Below, piece by piece: positions 6,349-12,702 of a DNA stretch of 12,796 nucleotides. The translations under genes and the position numbers were made by a program. This DNA is from Spirochaetaceae bacterium (GTDB lineage: Bacteria; Spirochaetota; Spirochaetia; Treponematales; Breznakiellaceae), in contig JAITNZ010000133.1 of the NCBI GenBank assembly GCA_031290205.1, positions 1 to 12,796 on the forward strand. The letters run 5' to 3'. The notes under the pieces were generated by a model. The model was not told the origin of the DNA. It saw only the letters and a list, made by a program, of their open reading frames with translations, and searched no databases. How positions within the stretch are numbered: the first letter of the stretch is position 1; each line of letters opens with the position of its first letter.

Positions 6349-6428
6349 GAGCAGGAAAAAAATATTTCAAAGTGAAATCTTCCCCTTTTCCCTTTTCCCT
6401 CTTCCCTTTTCCCCGTTCCCCCTCTTCA
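6349..6428. repeat. Hairpin-pyrimidine element, copy C
   Basis: It has the same order as A and B but the left arm reads AATATTT, which breaks one pair, while an A-to-G change in the loop adds a C-G pair. Its pyrimidine tract closely resembles that of copy A (CCCTTTTCCCTCTTCCC) and ends CCCCCTCTTCA. Confidence 0.75.
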
Positions 6429-6483
6429 GTTCCTATGGTCAGTGCTTTAAAATGAGAATTGCTGGGAACAGGAACGGGGGGAG

Positions 6484-6512
6484 TTGCGGAGGGCAGGTGT
6501 TTCGGCTAGAAT
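6484..6512 (+). promoter_or_regulatory. Possible promoter giving a leaderless ribF transcript
   Basis: TTGCGG (6484-6489) is a weak -35 box. A 17-bp spacer leads to TAGAAT (6507-6512), five of six to consensus. A start about 7 nt downstream would fall on the A of ATG 6519, which fits the absence of a Shine-Dalgarno before ribF. Inference only. Confidence 0.35.
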
Positions 6513-6518
6513 GTCCCT

Positions 6519-7103
6519 ATGCAGATTATCGCGTGGGGGGATTTTGTTCAACGGGGCTTAGGGGAAGAGCGGAAATATGCCGTAACTATCGGGGTGTTCG
6601 ACGGGGTTCACCGGGGGCATAGGGCGCTTATCGGCAAGATACAGGGCAAGGGGAAGTCGCTTGTGGTAAGTTTTACGCGGCATCCGCAGCGCTTTCTTCA
6701 TCCTGAACGCGAGATGCTTGATATAATCGGGCTGGACGAAAAAATCAGCATATTTGAGGGGCTGGGGGTAGACGCTCTTGTCCTTATTGACTTTTCTCTC
6801 GATTTTTGTAGAATGGACGGAGGGGCTTTTATAAAGACCCTTGCGCAGAATGCGGGGATGGCTTACCTCGCAATCGGCAGAGATTTTAAATGCGGATACC
6901 GGGGTTCACTCGATGCGGCGCGGATTAAGGCGCTTTGCGAGACGCTTGGTGTTGAGTGCGAAATTGTCCAGCCCGTGATGGACGCCGGCTTACCCGTCAG
7001 CTCGTCGCGCATTCGCGCCGCCCTTGCCGCAGGCGATAGGGAAACAGCCGAGCGCCTCCTGGGGCGGCGGCGGCGTCAATGGCGCTTTCAACCTTCCGTT
7101 TAG
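6519..7103 (+). CDS. ribF: RibF-type FMN adenylyltransferase (FAD synthetase) lacking the riboflavin kinase domain
   Basis: ATG 6519 is the only reasonable start, as TAG at 6507-6509 closes the frame upstream. The 194-residue product matches the N-terminal FAD synthetase half of RibF, which joins FMN and ATP to make FAD in the cytoplasm. Visible motifs are GVFDGVHRGH (25-34, nucleotide binding), SFTRHP (51-56), IGRDFKCGYRG (119-129) and SSSRIRAAL (161-169, usually SSTRIR). AERLLGR (177-183) marks the end of this domain. Bifunctional RibF proteins run to about 300 residues with a C-terminal flavokinase, but here the reading ends in an Arg-rich RRRQWRFQPSV and TAG. Only 96 bp separate it from rpsO, so no kinase remnant can fit. 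FMN would have to come from another kinase or from uptake. The neighbours rpsO and pnp fit the usual order. Confidence 0.85.
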   Translation: MQIIAWGDFVQRGLGEERKYAVTIGVFDGVHRGHRALIGKIQGKGKSLVVSFTRHPQRFLHPEREMLDIIGLDEKISIFEGLGVDALVLIDFSLDFCRMDGGAFIKTLAQNAGMAYLAIGRDFKCGYRGSLDAARIKALCETLGVECEIVQPVMDAGLPVSSSRIRAALAAGDRETAERLLGRRRRQWRFQPSV

Positions 7104-7162
7104 TATGAAAACGGGGGGGCGCCACAGGCACCTTCTGCCTTCCGTTTAGTATGAAAACGGGG
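7092..7162 (+). repeat. 25-bp direct repeat with hairpins spanning the ribF stop codon
   Basis: CCTTCCGTTTAGTATGAAAACGGGG occurs at 7092-7116 and 7138-7162, exact and 46 bp apart. Each copy folds as CCGTTT/AAACGG with a 7-nt loop. The ribF TAG (7101-7103) overlaps the stem-loop junction of the first copy. The pair may terminate ribF transcription or form part of the S15 leader; there is no long T tract. Confidence 0.75.
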
Positions 7163-7185
7163 TGTGAATTGTGAATGATATTAGT

Positions 7186-7191
7186 AAGGAG
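7186..7191 (+). promoter_or_regulatory. Ribosome binding site of rpsO
   Basis: AAGGAG sits 8 nt before ATG 7200, a near-perfect Shine-Dalgarno and the strongest in this part of the window. Confidence 0.8.
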
Positions 7192-7199
7192 TAATAAAA

Positions 7200-7469
7200 A
7201 TGGCATTAAGCAGAGATGAAGCGCTTTCTATCGTGAGCAAGTTTGGAAAAAACGATAAAGATACCGGCGCTTCGGAAGTTCAGATTGCGCTTTTAACGGG
7301 GCGCATCAAGGTGCTCACCGAGCATTGCAAGAAGTTTAAGAAAGACGCGTCGGGACGCCGGGGCTTGCTCATTCTGGTAGGCAAGCGCCGCCGTATGCTA
7401 AGCTACATCCAACGCACAAATCTCGACGGCTATCGAGCTTTAATCAAAGAGCTAGGATTGCGTAAATAG
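7200..7469 (+). CDS. rpsO: 30S ribosomal protein S15
   Basis: This 89-residue protein matches S15 in full length. It binds 16S rRNA at the central-domain three-way junction early in 30S assembly. Recognisable stretches are ALSRDEALSIVSKFG, DTGASEVQIALLTGRI (17-36), LTEHCKKFKKD, GRRGLLILVGKRRRMLSYI (52-70) and the ending YRALIKELGLRK. The start is fixed by AAGGAG at 8 nt spacing. It ends with TAG directly after the usual LGLRK tail, which shows that amber works as stop in this organism. In many bacteria S15 represses its own mRNA by binding the leader. The hairpin-bearing direct repeat upstream (7092-7162) might take part, but that is not shown. pnp follows after a structured 228-bp gap. Confidence 0.97.
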   Translation: MALSRDEALSIVSKFGKNDKDTGASEVQIALLTGRIKVLTEHCKKFKKDASGRRGLLILVGKRRRMLSYIQRTNLDGYRALIKELGLRK

Positions 7470-7487
7470 CCCTTGAGTGGGGGGTCA

Positions 7488-7566
7488 GGGGGGTGTAACA
7501 CCCCCCAGTGGGGGCGTTGCGGGGGCTAGCCCCCGCAGAGGGGGTAGCGCCGCAAAATTGCGGCGC
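7488..7566 (+). terminator. Cluster of three GC-rich hairpins after rpsO
   Basis: Hairpin 1 is GGGGGGTGTAACACCCCCC (7488-7506). Hairpin 2 is the perfect 18-bp palindrome GCGGGGGCTAGCCCCCGC (7519-7536). Hairpin 3 is GCGCCGCAAAATTGCGGCGC (7547-7566). No U tract follows, so this may stall polymerase, stop exonucleases or be a dispersed palindromic element instead of a classic terminator. The run of G6-G6-C6-G5-G5-C5-G5 tracts also allows alternative pairings. Confidence 0.6.
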
Positions 7567-7624
7567 GGCGCGCTGATGGCGTCTTCTGAACAGTGGCTTT
7601 TGCTGGCGCTACGCCGTGCTAGAT

Positions 7625-7685
7625 TAATTGCGTCAACACCCTCACCGGTTTGGGTGCAATTATTTGGCGAGGGGGAACTTCCCCC
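7625..7685 (+). promoter_or_regulatory. Structured leader of pnp
   Basis: Two further stem-loops lie next to the pnp start. TAATTG/CAATTA plus CACCC/GGGTG form one interrupted stem at 7625-7662. GGGGGAACTTCCCCC forms another at 7671-7685, directly abutting AAAGG (7686-7690), the likely Shine-Dalgarno. In E. coli the pnp leader is folded and controlled by PNPase with RNase III; a similar role here is inferred from position only. Confidence 0.5.
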
Positions 7686-7697
7686 AAAGGAAAAATT

Positions 7698-9959
7698 ATG
7701 GTACAAAGACTAACAAAAACTATTGCCGGGAAGGAATTGATCCTCGAAACCGGCAGGATTGCGAAACAGGCTTCGGGCTCGGTTTTCGCGCAGTATGGCG
7801 GCTCCGTGGTTATTGCCACGGTTTGTTGTTCGGAAGATTCGGTCGAGGGGCTCGATTATGTGCCGGTAACGGTCGATTATAACGAGCGTTATTATGCGGC
7901 GGGTAAGATTCCCGGCGGTTTTATCAAGCGTGAGGCGCGTCCGAAGGACAAGGAAGTTCTCGTGTCGCGGCTTATCGACCGTCCGATGCGTCCGCTTTTC
8001 GAGAAGGCGTTTGGGCGCGAGATTCAGATTGTGCCGATGGTGGTTTCCACTGATATGGTGAATCCGCCGGACATTCTCGGCATTGTGGCGGCTTCGGCGG
8101 CGGTGCATATTTCGGATATTCCGTTTAACGGTCCGATTGCCGGCGTCCGCGTCTGTCAGGTTGACGGCGCGTTGGTGGTGAATCCGACTTATGATGAGGT
8201 CGAAAAATCGACGTTGGAGATCGTTATCGCGGGCACGAAAGAGGGCATCACGATGGTGGAAGGCGGCGCGCAAGAGGTGAGCGAAGAGCTGATGCTCGAG
8301 GCGCTGGAAAAAGGCAAAGAGGTGGTGCGGGAACTCTGCGAATTGCAGGATGAGCTCCGCAGCCTCGCGGGGAAAGAGAAGTTGCCGCTTACGGAGAGCA
8401 ACATTACGCTGGAACATGCGGACGAGATACGGGATGCCGCCTATCCCTTGCTCGAGGCGGCGTGTTTTGTGCCGGATAAGATGGGGAGGCACGACGCGGT
8501 GCATAAGGTTAAGGCTGATTTTAAGGCGAAGTATAAGGAACAGCTTGCCGATGAGGCGCAGAAAAAGCTTTTTGACGCGCTCTTCGAGGATATGCAATAC
8601 AAGATTCTGCGATCGAGCATTTTGGACAAGGGGAAGCGCGTTGACGGGCGCGGCACTGAGGATATACGCCCGATAAAGTGCGAAATCGGGGTGTTGCCCC
8701 GCGTGCATGGGTCGGCGCTCTTTACCCGCGGCGAGACTCAGTCGCTGGTTGTGACGACGCTGGGCACGGTGTTTGACGAGCAGATTTTTGACGACATCGA
8801 AGGCGACAAGCGGGAAAACTTTATACTCCACTATAACTTTCCGCCGTATTCGGTCGGCGAAGTGGGCAGGCTGGGCACGGGGCGGCGCGAAATCGGGCAT
8901 GGCAATCTGGCGCGGCGGAGCCTCGAGGCGATGGTGCCTAGCAAAAGCGCCTTCCCTTACACGATTCGCGTGGTTTCCGAAATCATGGAGTCTAACGGGT
9001 CGTCGTCGATGGCATCGGTTTGCGGGGGCACGCTGTCGATGCTCCATGCGGGCGTCCCGATGAAGAAGCCGGTTGCCGGCATTGCGATGGGGCTTATCAC
9101 GGAGAGCAATGCTCCCGACGCGCGCTATGCCGTCCTTTCCGACATACTCGGCGACGAGGACCACCTCGGCGACATGGATTTTAAGGTTTCGGGCACTGAG
9201 GACGGGATTACCGGCTTTCAGATGGATATTAAAATTGCCGGCGTAAGCCTTGAAGTGATGAAAAAGGCGCTCGACCAGGCGCAGAAGGGGCGGCTCCACA
9301 TCCTGTCGATTATGAATCAGACTATAGCCAAGCCCGTCGATGTGATAAGCGAGCTTGCGCCGAAGATTGTTACGATGAAGATTGAGGTTGACAAAATCGG
9401 CGCGCTGATAGGACCGGGCGGCAAGAACGTGAAGGCGCTTTCCGAGCAGTATAAGGTGAGGATCAACACCGACGACGACGGTACCGTCACGATTTACGGC
9501 AAGAATACCGCCGATGCGGAGAACGCGAAGATCGCTATCAAGGGCATAGTGGAGGACCCGGAAACGGGGCGCATCTACAAGGGCAAGGTCGTGCGTCTGA
9601 TGGACTTCGGCGCTTTTGTCGAGATACTCCCCGGCAAAGAAGGGCTGGTGCATATCTCGAAACTGTCTCGCACGCACACGGAGAATGTCGCCGACATCCT
9701 CAAGGAAGGGCAGGAGATTCCCGTAAAGCTGCTTGAGGTAGACAAGATGGGAAGGCTCAACCTCTCGTACATCGACGCGATAGACCCCAACGGAGCGCCC
9801 CCGCCGGAAGAGCGCCGCCCGCGCGATGACCGCCCCCGAGACGACCGCCCGCGCTACGGCGACCGGAGCAGCGGAGGTGGCGGCGGCTATCACAGCGGTG
9901 GAAGCGGCGACCGAGGCGGTAGAGGCGGCGACCGGGGGGATAGACCGCGGAGGTATTAA
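7698..9959 (+). CDS. pnp: Polyribonucleotide nucleotidyltransferase (PNPase) with an RGG-like tail
   Basis: The 753-residue enzyme degrades RNA 3' to 5' with phosphate, releasing nucleoside diphosphates, and can add tails in reverse. ATG 7698 follows AAAGG at 7 nt and gives MVQRLTKTIAGKELILETG, the usual N-terminus; an in-frame upstream start at 7650 would add 16 unrelated residues. Order: RNase PH core 1 (about 10-145, RPMRPLFEKAF), helical linker, RNase PH core 2 (about 320-540, FTRGETQ). The catalytic GDEDHLGDMDFKV places D488, D494 and K496 where E. coli has D486, D492 and K494. A KH domain has GPGGK at 572-576, and an S1 domain lies at about 622-692. The last ~57 residues are Pro/Arg/Asp/Gly-rich (RPRDDRPRYGD, then Gly runs, GDRGDRPRRY), an RNA-binding-like disordered tail. 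All active-site motifs are present. Confidence 0.97.
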   Translation: MVQRLTKTIAGKELILETGRIAKQASGSVFAQYGGSVVIATVCCSEDSVEGLDYVPVTVDYNERYYAAGKIPGGFIKREARPKDKEVLVSRLIDRPMRPLFEKAFGREIQIVPMVVSTDMVNPPDILGIVAASAAVHISDIPFNGPIAGVRVCQVDGALVVNPTYDEVEKSTLEIVIAGTKEGITMVEGGAQEVSEELMLEALEKGKEVVRELCELQDELRSLAGKEKLPLTESNITLEHADEIRDAAYPLLEAACFVPDKMGRHDAVHKVKADFKAKYKEQLADEAQKKLFDALFEDMQYKILRSSILDKGKRVDGRGTEDIRPIKCEIGVLPRVHGSALFTRGETQSLVVTTLGTVFDEQIFDDIEGDKRENFILHYNFPPYSVGEVGRLGTGRREIGHGNLARRSLEAMVPSKSAFPYTIRVVSEIMESNGSSSMASVCGGTLSMLHAGVPMKKPVAGIAMGLITESNAPDARYAVLSDILGDEDHLGDMDFKVSGTEDGITGFQMDIKIAGVSLEVMKKALDQAQKGRLHILSIMNQTIAKPVDVISELAPKIVTMKIEVDKIGALIGPGGKNVKALSEQYKVRINTDDDGTVTIYGKNTADAENAKIAIKGIVEDPETGRIYKGKVVRLMDFGAFVEILPGKEGLVHISKLSRTHTENVADILKEGQEIPVKLLEVDKMGRLNLSYIDAIDPNGAPPPEERRPRDDRPRDDRPRYGDRSSGGGGGYHSGGSGDRGGRGGDRGDRPRRY

Positions 9960-9967
9960 CTGTTTGT

Positions 9968-10285
9968 ATGGCTGCAAACATTGAAGCCGTGAGGGTTTTA
10001 GCAAAAAATTATGCTGATGATGTCCGTAAAATACTGCCGGTAACGAAGGTGTATCTTTTTGGGTCGTATGCGAAAGGGTCGGCTGATGAATTAAGCGGCA
10101 TTGACATGTGCTTTTTTTTAGAAACTTTTAATAGCAAACAGCGCACCGAAATCATTTTTGAGCTGCTCACCATTGCGGGAAACTACAAAGGGGTATTTTT
10201 TGAGCCGCTTGCGTTCCCGGTATCCGAAATTCAGCGGGATAATCCCTTTGTCCGAGAGATACTGGCGACAGGAATTGAGATGTAA
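9968..10285 (+). CDS. Minimal nucleotidyltransferase (MNT, pol-beta fold) with a substituted catalytic motif
   Basis: This 105-residue protein starts 8 nt after the pnp stop, with GGAGG (9954 region) inside the pnp end serving as a distant ribosome site. It may be read through from pnp. The fold signature is VYLFGSYAKGSADELSGIDMCFF (28-50). In active members the pattern is GSYAxG followed by SDID, where both Asp residues bind metal. Here the first is Gly (SGID, residues 43-46), a change reachable by one A-to-G transition. MNT proteins usually pair with a HEPN toxin and adenylylate it, but no HEPN gene is adjacent; the next genes are a different toxin-antitoxin pair. Family assignment is good. 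Activity is doubtful given the lost Asp, so this may be an orphan antitoxin undergoing decay. Confidence 0.75.
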   Translation: MAANIEAVRVLAKNYADDVRKILPVTKVYLFGSYAKGSADELSGIDMCFFLETFNSKQRTEIIFELLTIAGNYKGVFFEPLAFPVSEIQRDNPFVREILATGIEM

Positions 10286-10339
10286 AGATGCAAAGCCGCA
10301 GGGGAATTGTTGTGCGGGGGATTAATTATGAGAGGTCTT

Positions 10340-10669
10340 ATGGAAACAACACAAATTGTGCGTGAAATCAACAGCTTGCCACTTTTGCAAAAAATGCTTG
10401 TTGTAGAAAAAGTTATCTACGCAATTCGAAAAGAAGAAGAAAAATTATCTTTGGAAGAAGGAATGGACAGTTTATACGATGATTATATGAACGACAAGGA
10501 TTTAACGGCTTTTGCCGTGCTTGATAGCGAGGGGTCGTCCGAGTTCATGAATTTTAATTTAGGAAAAGGCAGGGAAGAAAATATAAAAGCGCTATTACAA
10601 TTTGCCTCGGCAAACAGAAAAACGGTAAAAAACTACGCCTTTAATCGGGGAGAATGTTATGATAAATAA
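10340..10669 (+). CDS. Antitoxin-like small protein upstream of a PIN toxin
   Basis: ATG 10340 is preferred because AGAGG lies just upstream and METTQIVREINSLPLLQKM looks like a natural N-terminus; ATG 10328 and TTG 10307 are alternatives in the same frame. The 109-residue product is mostly helical and acidic (KEEEKLSLEEGMDSLYDDYMNDKDLTAF). After residue ~65 the style changes to a basic, Asn/Lys-rich end (NLGKGREENIKALLQF to FNRGECYDK), and base composition drops in G+C from about 10545. This suggests joining of the N-terminal part of one antitoxin family to the C-terminal part of another, an inference. It overlaps the PIN gene by 11 bp, a typical antitoxin-toxin arrangement with translational coupling. 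Its DNA-binding mode is not recognisable. Confidence 0.65.
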   Translation: METTQIVREINSLPLLQKMLVVEKVIYAIRKEEEKLSLEEGMDSLYDDYMNDKDLTAFAVLDSEGSSEFMNFNLGKGREENIKALLQFASANRKTVKNYAFNRGECYDK

Positions 10670-11075
10670 AATATTTGTGGATACAAATATATGGATATAT
10701 CTATTTCTTCTTGATAATGAGAAATATAAAATCGTTGAAGATTTTTTATTGAAAAATAGTTTTAACAGTATTTTTGTAATTTCATATCAAGTAATTAATG
10801 AAGTGTCTAATACTTTGTTGCGGTATAAATTTTCCGAAATAGAAATAAGAAGATGTGTTGAACATTTATACAGGACGTGTACGATACAGGACTTTACAAA
10901 AGAAATAGTATTAACTGCATCTTTCTTAAGAGAAAAATATTCATTTTCATTCTGGGATAGTGTTTTAGTCGGAAGCGCATTATTTTCAGGGAGCGATATA
11001 CTGGTGAGCGAAGATATGCAACATGGATTGGTTGTAGAGAAAAAATTAGTAATAAAAAATATTTTTCTGAATTAA
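10659..11075 (+). CDS. PIN-domain ribonuclease, VapC-like toxin
   Basis: The 138-residue protein has the full set of acidic residues of a PIN nuclease: D8 in KIFVDTNIW, E48 in YQVINEVSN, D100 in SFWDSVLVGSAL and D119 in VSEDMQHG. VapC-type toxins cut tRNA or rRNA with Mg2+ or Mn2+ when the antitoxin is lost. ATG 10659 follows GGGGAG (10647-10652) at 6 nt and overlaps the antitoxin gene by 11 bp (...TATGATAAATAA), so the two are one operon. The gene is strikingly AT-rich beside pnp, which is consistent with horizontal arrival. The substrate cannot be told from sequence. The full length and intact motifs suggest an active toxin. Confidence 0.85.
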   Translation: MINKIFVDTNIWIYLFLLDNEKYKIVEDFLLKNSFNSIFVISYQVINEVSNTLLRYKFSEIEIRRCVEHLYRTCTIQDFTKEIVLTASFLREKYSFSFWDSVLVGSALFSGSDILVSEDMQHGLVVEKKLVIKNIFLN

Positions 11076-11135
11076 GCTCAACAAATCTGTGTGCGTCCGA
11101 GGACAAATAGAAAAATTCTCCGCAACCTTAATTTT

Positions 11136-11164
11136 TTGACTTTTCCTTGTTATTGTGCTAAAAT
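11136..11164 (+). promoter_or_regulatory. Sigma-70 promoter of the glycoside hydrolase gene
   Basis: TTGACT (11136-11141), a 17-bp spacer and TAAAAT (11159-11164), preceded by TGC as an extended -10. It has the same layout as the promoter at 624-652. It predicts a leader of about 35 nt before GTG 11207. Confidence 0.75.
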
Positions 11165-11206
11165 GTACTGTATGCTGGTAAAAAGCTATTATGCAAAGGT
11201 GGTATT

Positions 11207-12649
11207 GTGACAAAACGTGATTTTCCCCGAATACGTTTCTATGATCAGGATTTCGTTGATGTTTATGACCGAGCATGGTTGCTCGTTCAGGATTGCTGGG
11301 AACATAGCACGGAAAATGCCGCTATAACCGGTAAGTTTTTTGCTTATCCAGGGAGCCTCTCGGTTACGCAGATGGACGCCCTCTTTTCATCATTCTTTCT
11401 GGTATATTCCAACCGTATCTATTCGGCGAGTACAAGCTTGGATATTTTTTACCAGCGGCAGGAAGAAAACGGCGCGATACGGGCAGAATACGACCTGACA
11501 AGCGGCGAAGCGGTGCGGACGGCGGATAACCCGGAAGGCGTGGGAATGCCCCTCTTTGCCTGGGCGGAATTCAACCTCTACCATAAAGTGTCGAATAAGA
11601 AGCGAATAAAGGAAATCCTCCCCATCATCGACAAATATAATGGATGGCTCGACGCGACCTTCAAAGCTGAAAACGGGTTATACAAGGTGCCGTGGCGGGC
11701 AAGCGGTATGTGGAACGCTCCGAGGGACGCCGCCGTGTACCCCATCGATTTTAACGCGATGATGGCGGTGAATGTGCTCTATATGTCGGCAATTGCCGAC
11801 ATCCTGAACGATAAGGACATGAGTTTTCGCTATAAAAAGCAGTATTTTTCGCTTAAAACACGGATAAACGGGCTTATGTGGAATAAATCGGACGGCTATT
11901 ACTACGATCTTGACAAGAACGAAAAGCAGGTAAAGGTGAAAACGCTTGCCTCTTACTGGACGATGCTTGCCGAGTTGCCCAACGAGGGGAAAGCCGAGCA
12001 GCTTATCAAGAAACTGCAAGACCCCCAATTTTTCGGCACCCCGCATCCATTCCCTTCGATAGCGAAGTGCGAGAGGACGTTCAACGAAAAAGGCGCCGGG
12101 TATCGCGGTTCGGTTTTCCCTCACCTTACCTTCATGGTGATTAAGGGGCTTGAACGCTATATGCGCTGGGATTTAGCGCGTGAATGTGCGATACGCCATC
12201 TTTACTTTGTCCTTGAGTCGATGAACACCGACGAAGAGTTGCGAAGAACGCATCTGTACGAGGCGTATCTGCCTATGTCAGGCGGAGCGGCGCTGCCTCC
12301 GGCGAGTATGCCGGCGGGTATAAAGTTCCCACGGTCTCAGTATCTAAGTTTTGCCGGACTTTCCACCATCTGCCTTATCGTCGAAAATGTCATTGGGTTG
12401 ACGATTTCGCTGCCCCGTAAAACGGTCGATTGGATTATCCCCAACCTCGAAATCATGGGTATCGAAAATCTTTCGCTTAAAAAGAATCTGATAACGATAC
12501 TCGCGAACAAGTCCCCGCGCGGCTGGGAAATCCAAGTTGAAAGCGAAAAACTCTACTACTTTACCATCAACCTGCTCGGCAAGAAGAAGAAAACCCTCCC
12601 CATCCCCTCCGGCAAATGTTCGCTGCTTATCGAAAAGCTCTACAACTAA
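11207..12649 (+). CDS. Cytoplasmic six-hairpin glycoside hydrolase (MGH1/GH63-like)
   Basis: GTG 11207 follows AAAGGTGG (11195-11202); no in-frame ATG lies upstream. The 480-residue protein has no signal peptide, so it acts in the cytoplasm. Motifs fit the (alpha/alpha)6 barrel of trehalase/GH63-like enzymes: MPLFAWAEF (113-121), WRASGMWNAPRD (163-174), YPIDFNAMMAVN (178-189), LMWNKSDGYYYDLD, VKTLASYWTMLAELPNEGKA, FFGTPHPFPSIA and GYRGSVFPHLTFMVIKGLERY (298-318). HLYEAYLP (350-357) carries E352 as a candidate base. The last ~90 residues look like a small beta-rich cap. Likely substrates are alpha-linked gluco- or manno-oligosaccharides taken up from the host diet, but sequence alone does not choose. 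It has its own promoter and a hairpin afterwards, so it is probably a single-gene unit. Confidence 0.75.
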   Translation: MTKRDFPRIRFYDQDFVDVYDRAWLLVQDCWEHSTENAAITGKFFAYPGSLSVTQMDALFSSFFLVYSNRIYSASTSLDIFYQRQEENGAIRAEYDLTSGEAVRTADNPEGVGMPLFAWAEFNLYHKVSNKKRIKEILPIIDKYNGWLDATFKAENGLYKVPWRASGMWNAPRDAAVYPIDFNAMMAVNVLYMSAIADILNDKDMSFRYKKQYFSLKTRINGLMWNKSDGYYYDLDKNEKQVKVKTLASYWTMLAELPNEGKAEQLIKKLQDPQFFGTPHPFPSIAKCERTFNEKGAGYRGSVFPHLTFMVIKGLERYMRWDLARECAIRHLYFVLESMNTDEELRRTHLYEAYLPMSGGAALPPASMPAGIKFPRSQYLSFAGLSTICLIVENVIGLTISLPRKTVDWIIPNLEIMGIENLSLKKNLITILANKSPRGWEIQVESEKLYYFTINLLGKKKKTLPIPSGKCSLLIEKLYN

Positions 12650-12675
12650 CTCCAGCGCCTCCCGCGCTTGAGCAG

Positions 12676-12702
12676 GTCCCCCGCGATTTTAATCGCGGGG
12701 AC
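12676..12702 (+). terminator. GC-rich hairpin after the glycoside hydrolase gene
   Basis: CCCCGCGATT (12679-12688) and AATCGCGGGG (12691-12700) pair perfectly around TT; flanking GTC/GAC extends the stem with one bulged C. It lies about 27 nt after the stop codon. No T tract follows on either strand, so intrinsic termination would be atypical. Confidence 0.6.

Larger units (their letters stand above)
5996..6518. other. 523-bp gene-free spacer made of repeats
   Basis: No gene is supported. It contains a heptamer array that starts on the stop codon (5993-6020), a unique part with a small hairpin CTTGC-GATAT-GCAAG (6059-6073), the duplicated 112-bp block (6096-6207), a second heptamer array (6215-6285), hairpin-pyrimidine elements B and C (6280-6428) and a possible promoter for ribF (6484-6512). 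An open frame from about 6012 through the duplicated block to TGA at 6154-6156 is mostly repeat sequence and not a convincing gene. truB, often upstream of ribF, is not here. Confidence 0.7.

Noticed and set aside
6452..6622. Plus-strand frame starting ATG 6452 and overlapping ribF
   Set aside because: Out of frame with ribF, low similarity to any protein style, and the overlap region clearly encodes the RibF nucleotide-binding motif.
7477..7713. 78-codon plus-strand frame between rpsO and pnp
   Set aside because: It is made of G/C palindromes, overlaps the pnp start, and has no recognisable domain.
7710..10004. 764-codon open frame on the minus strand opposite pnp
   Set aside because: It mirrors the pnp coding frame, has no recognisable protein family or ribosome site, and is explained by codon bias of a strongly conserved gene on the plus strand.
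10307..10339. TTG 10307 as start of the antitoxin-like gene
   Set aside because: It adds LCGGLIMRGL with no homologous look, and a better ribosome site precedes ATG 10340.
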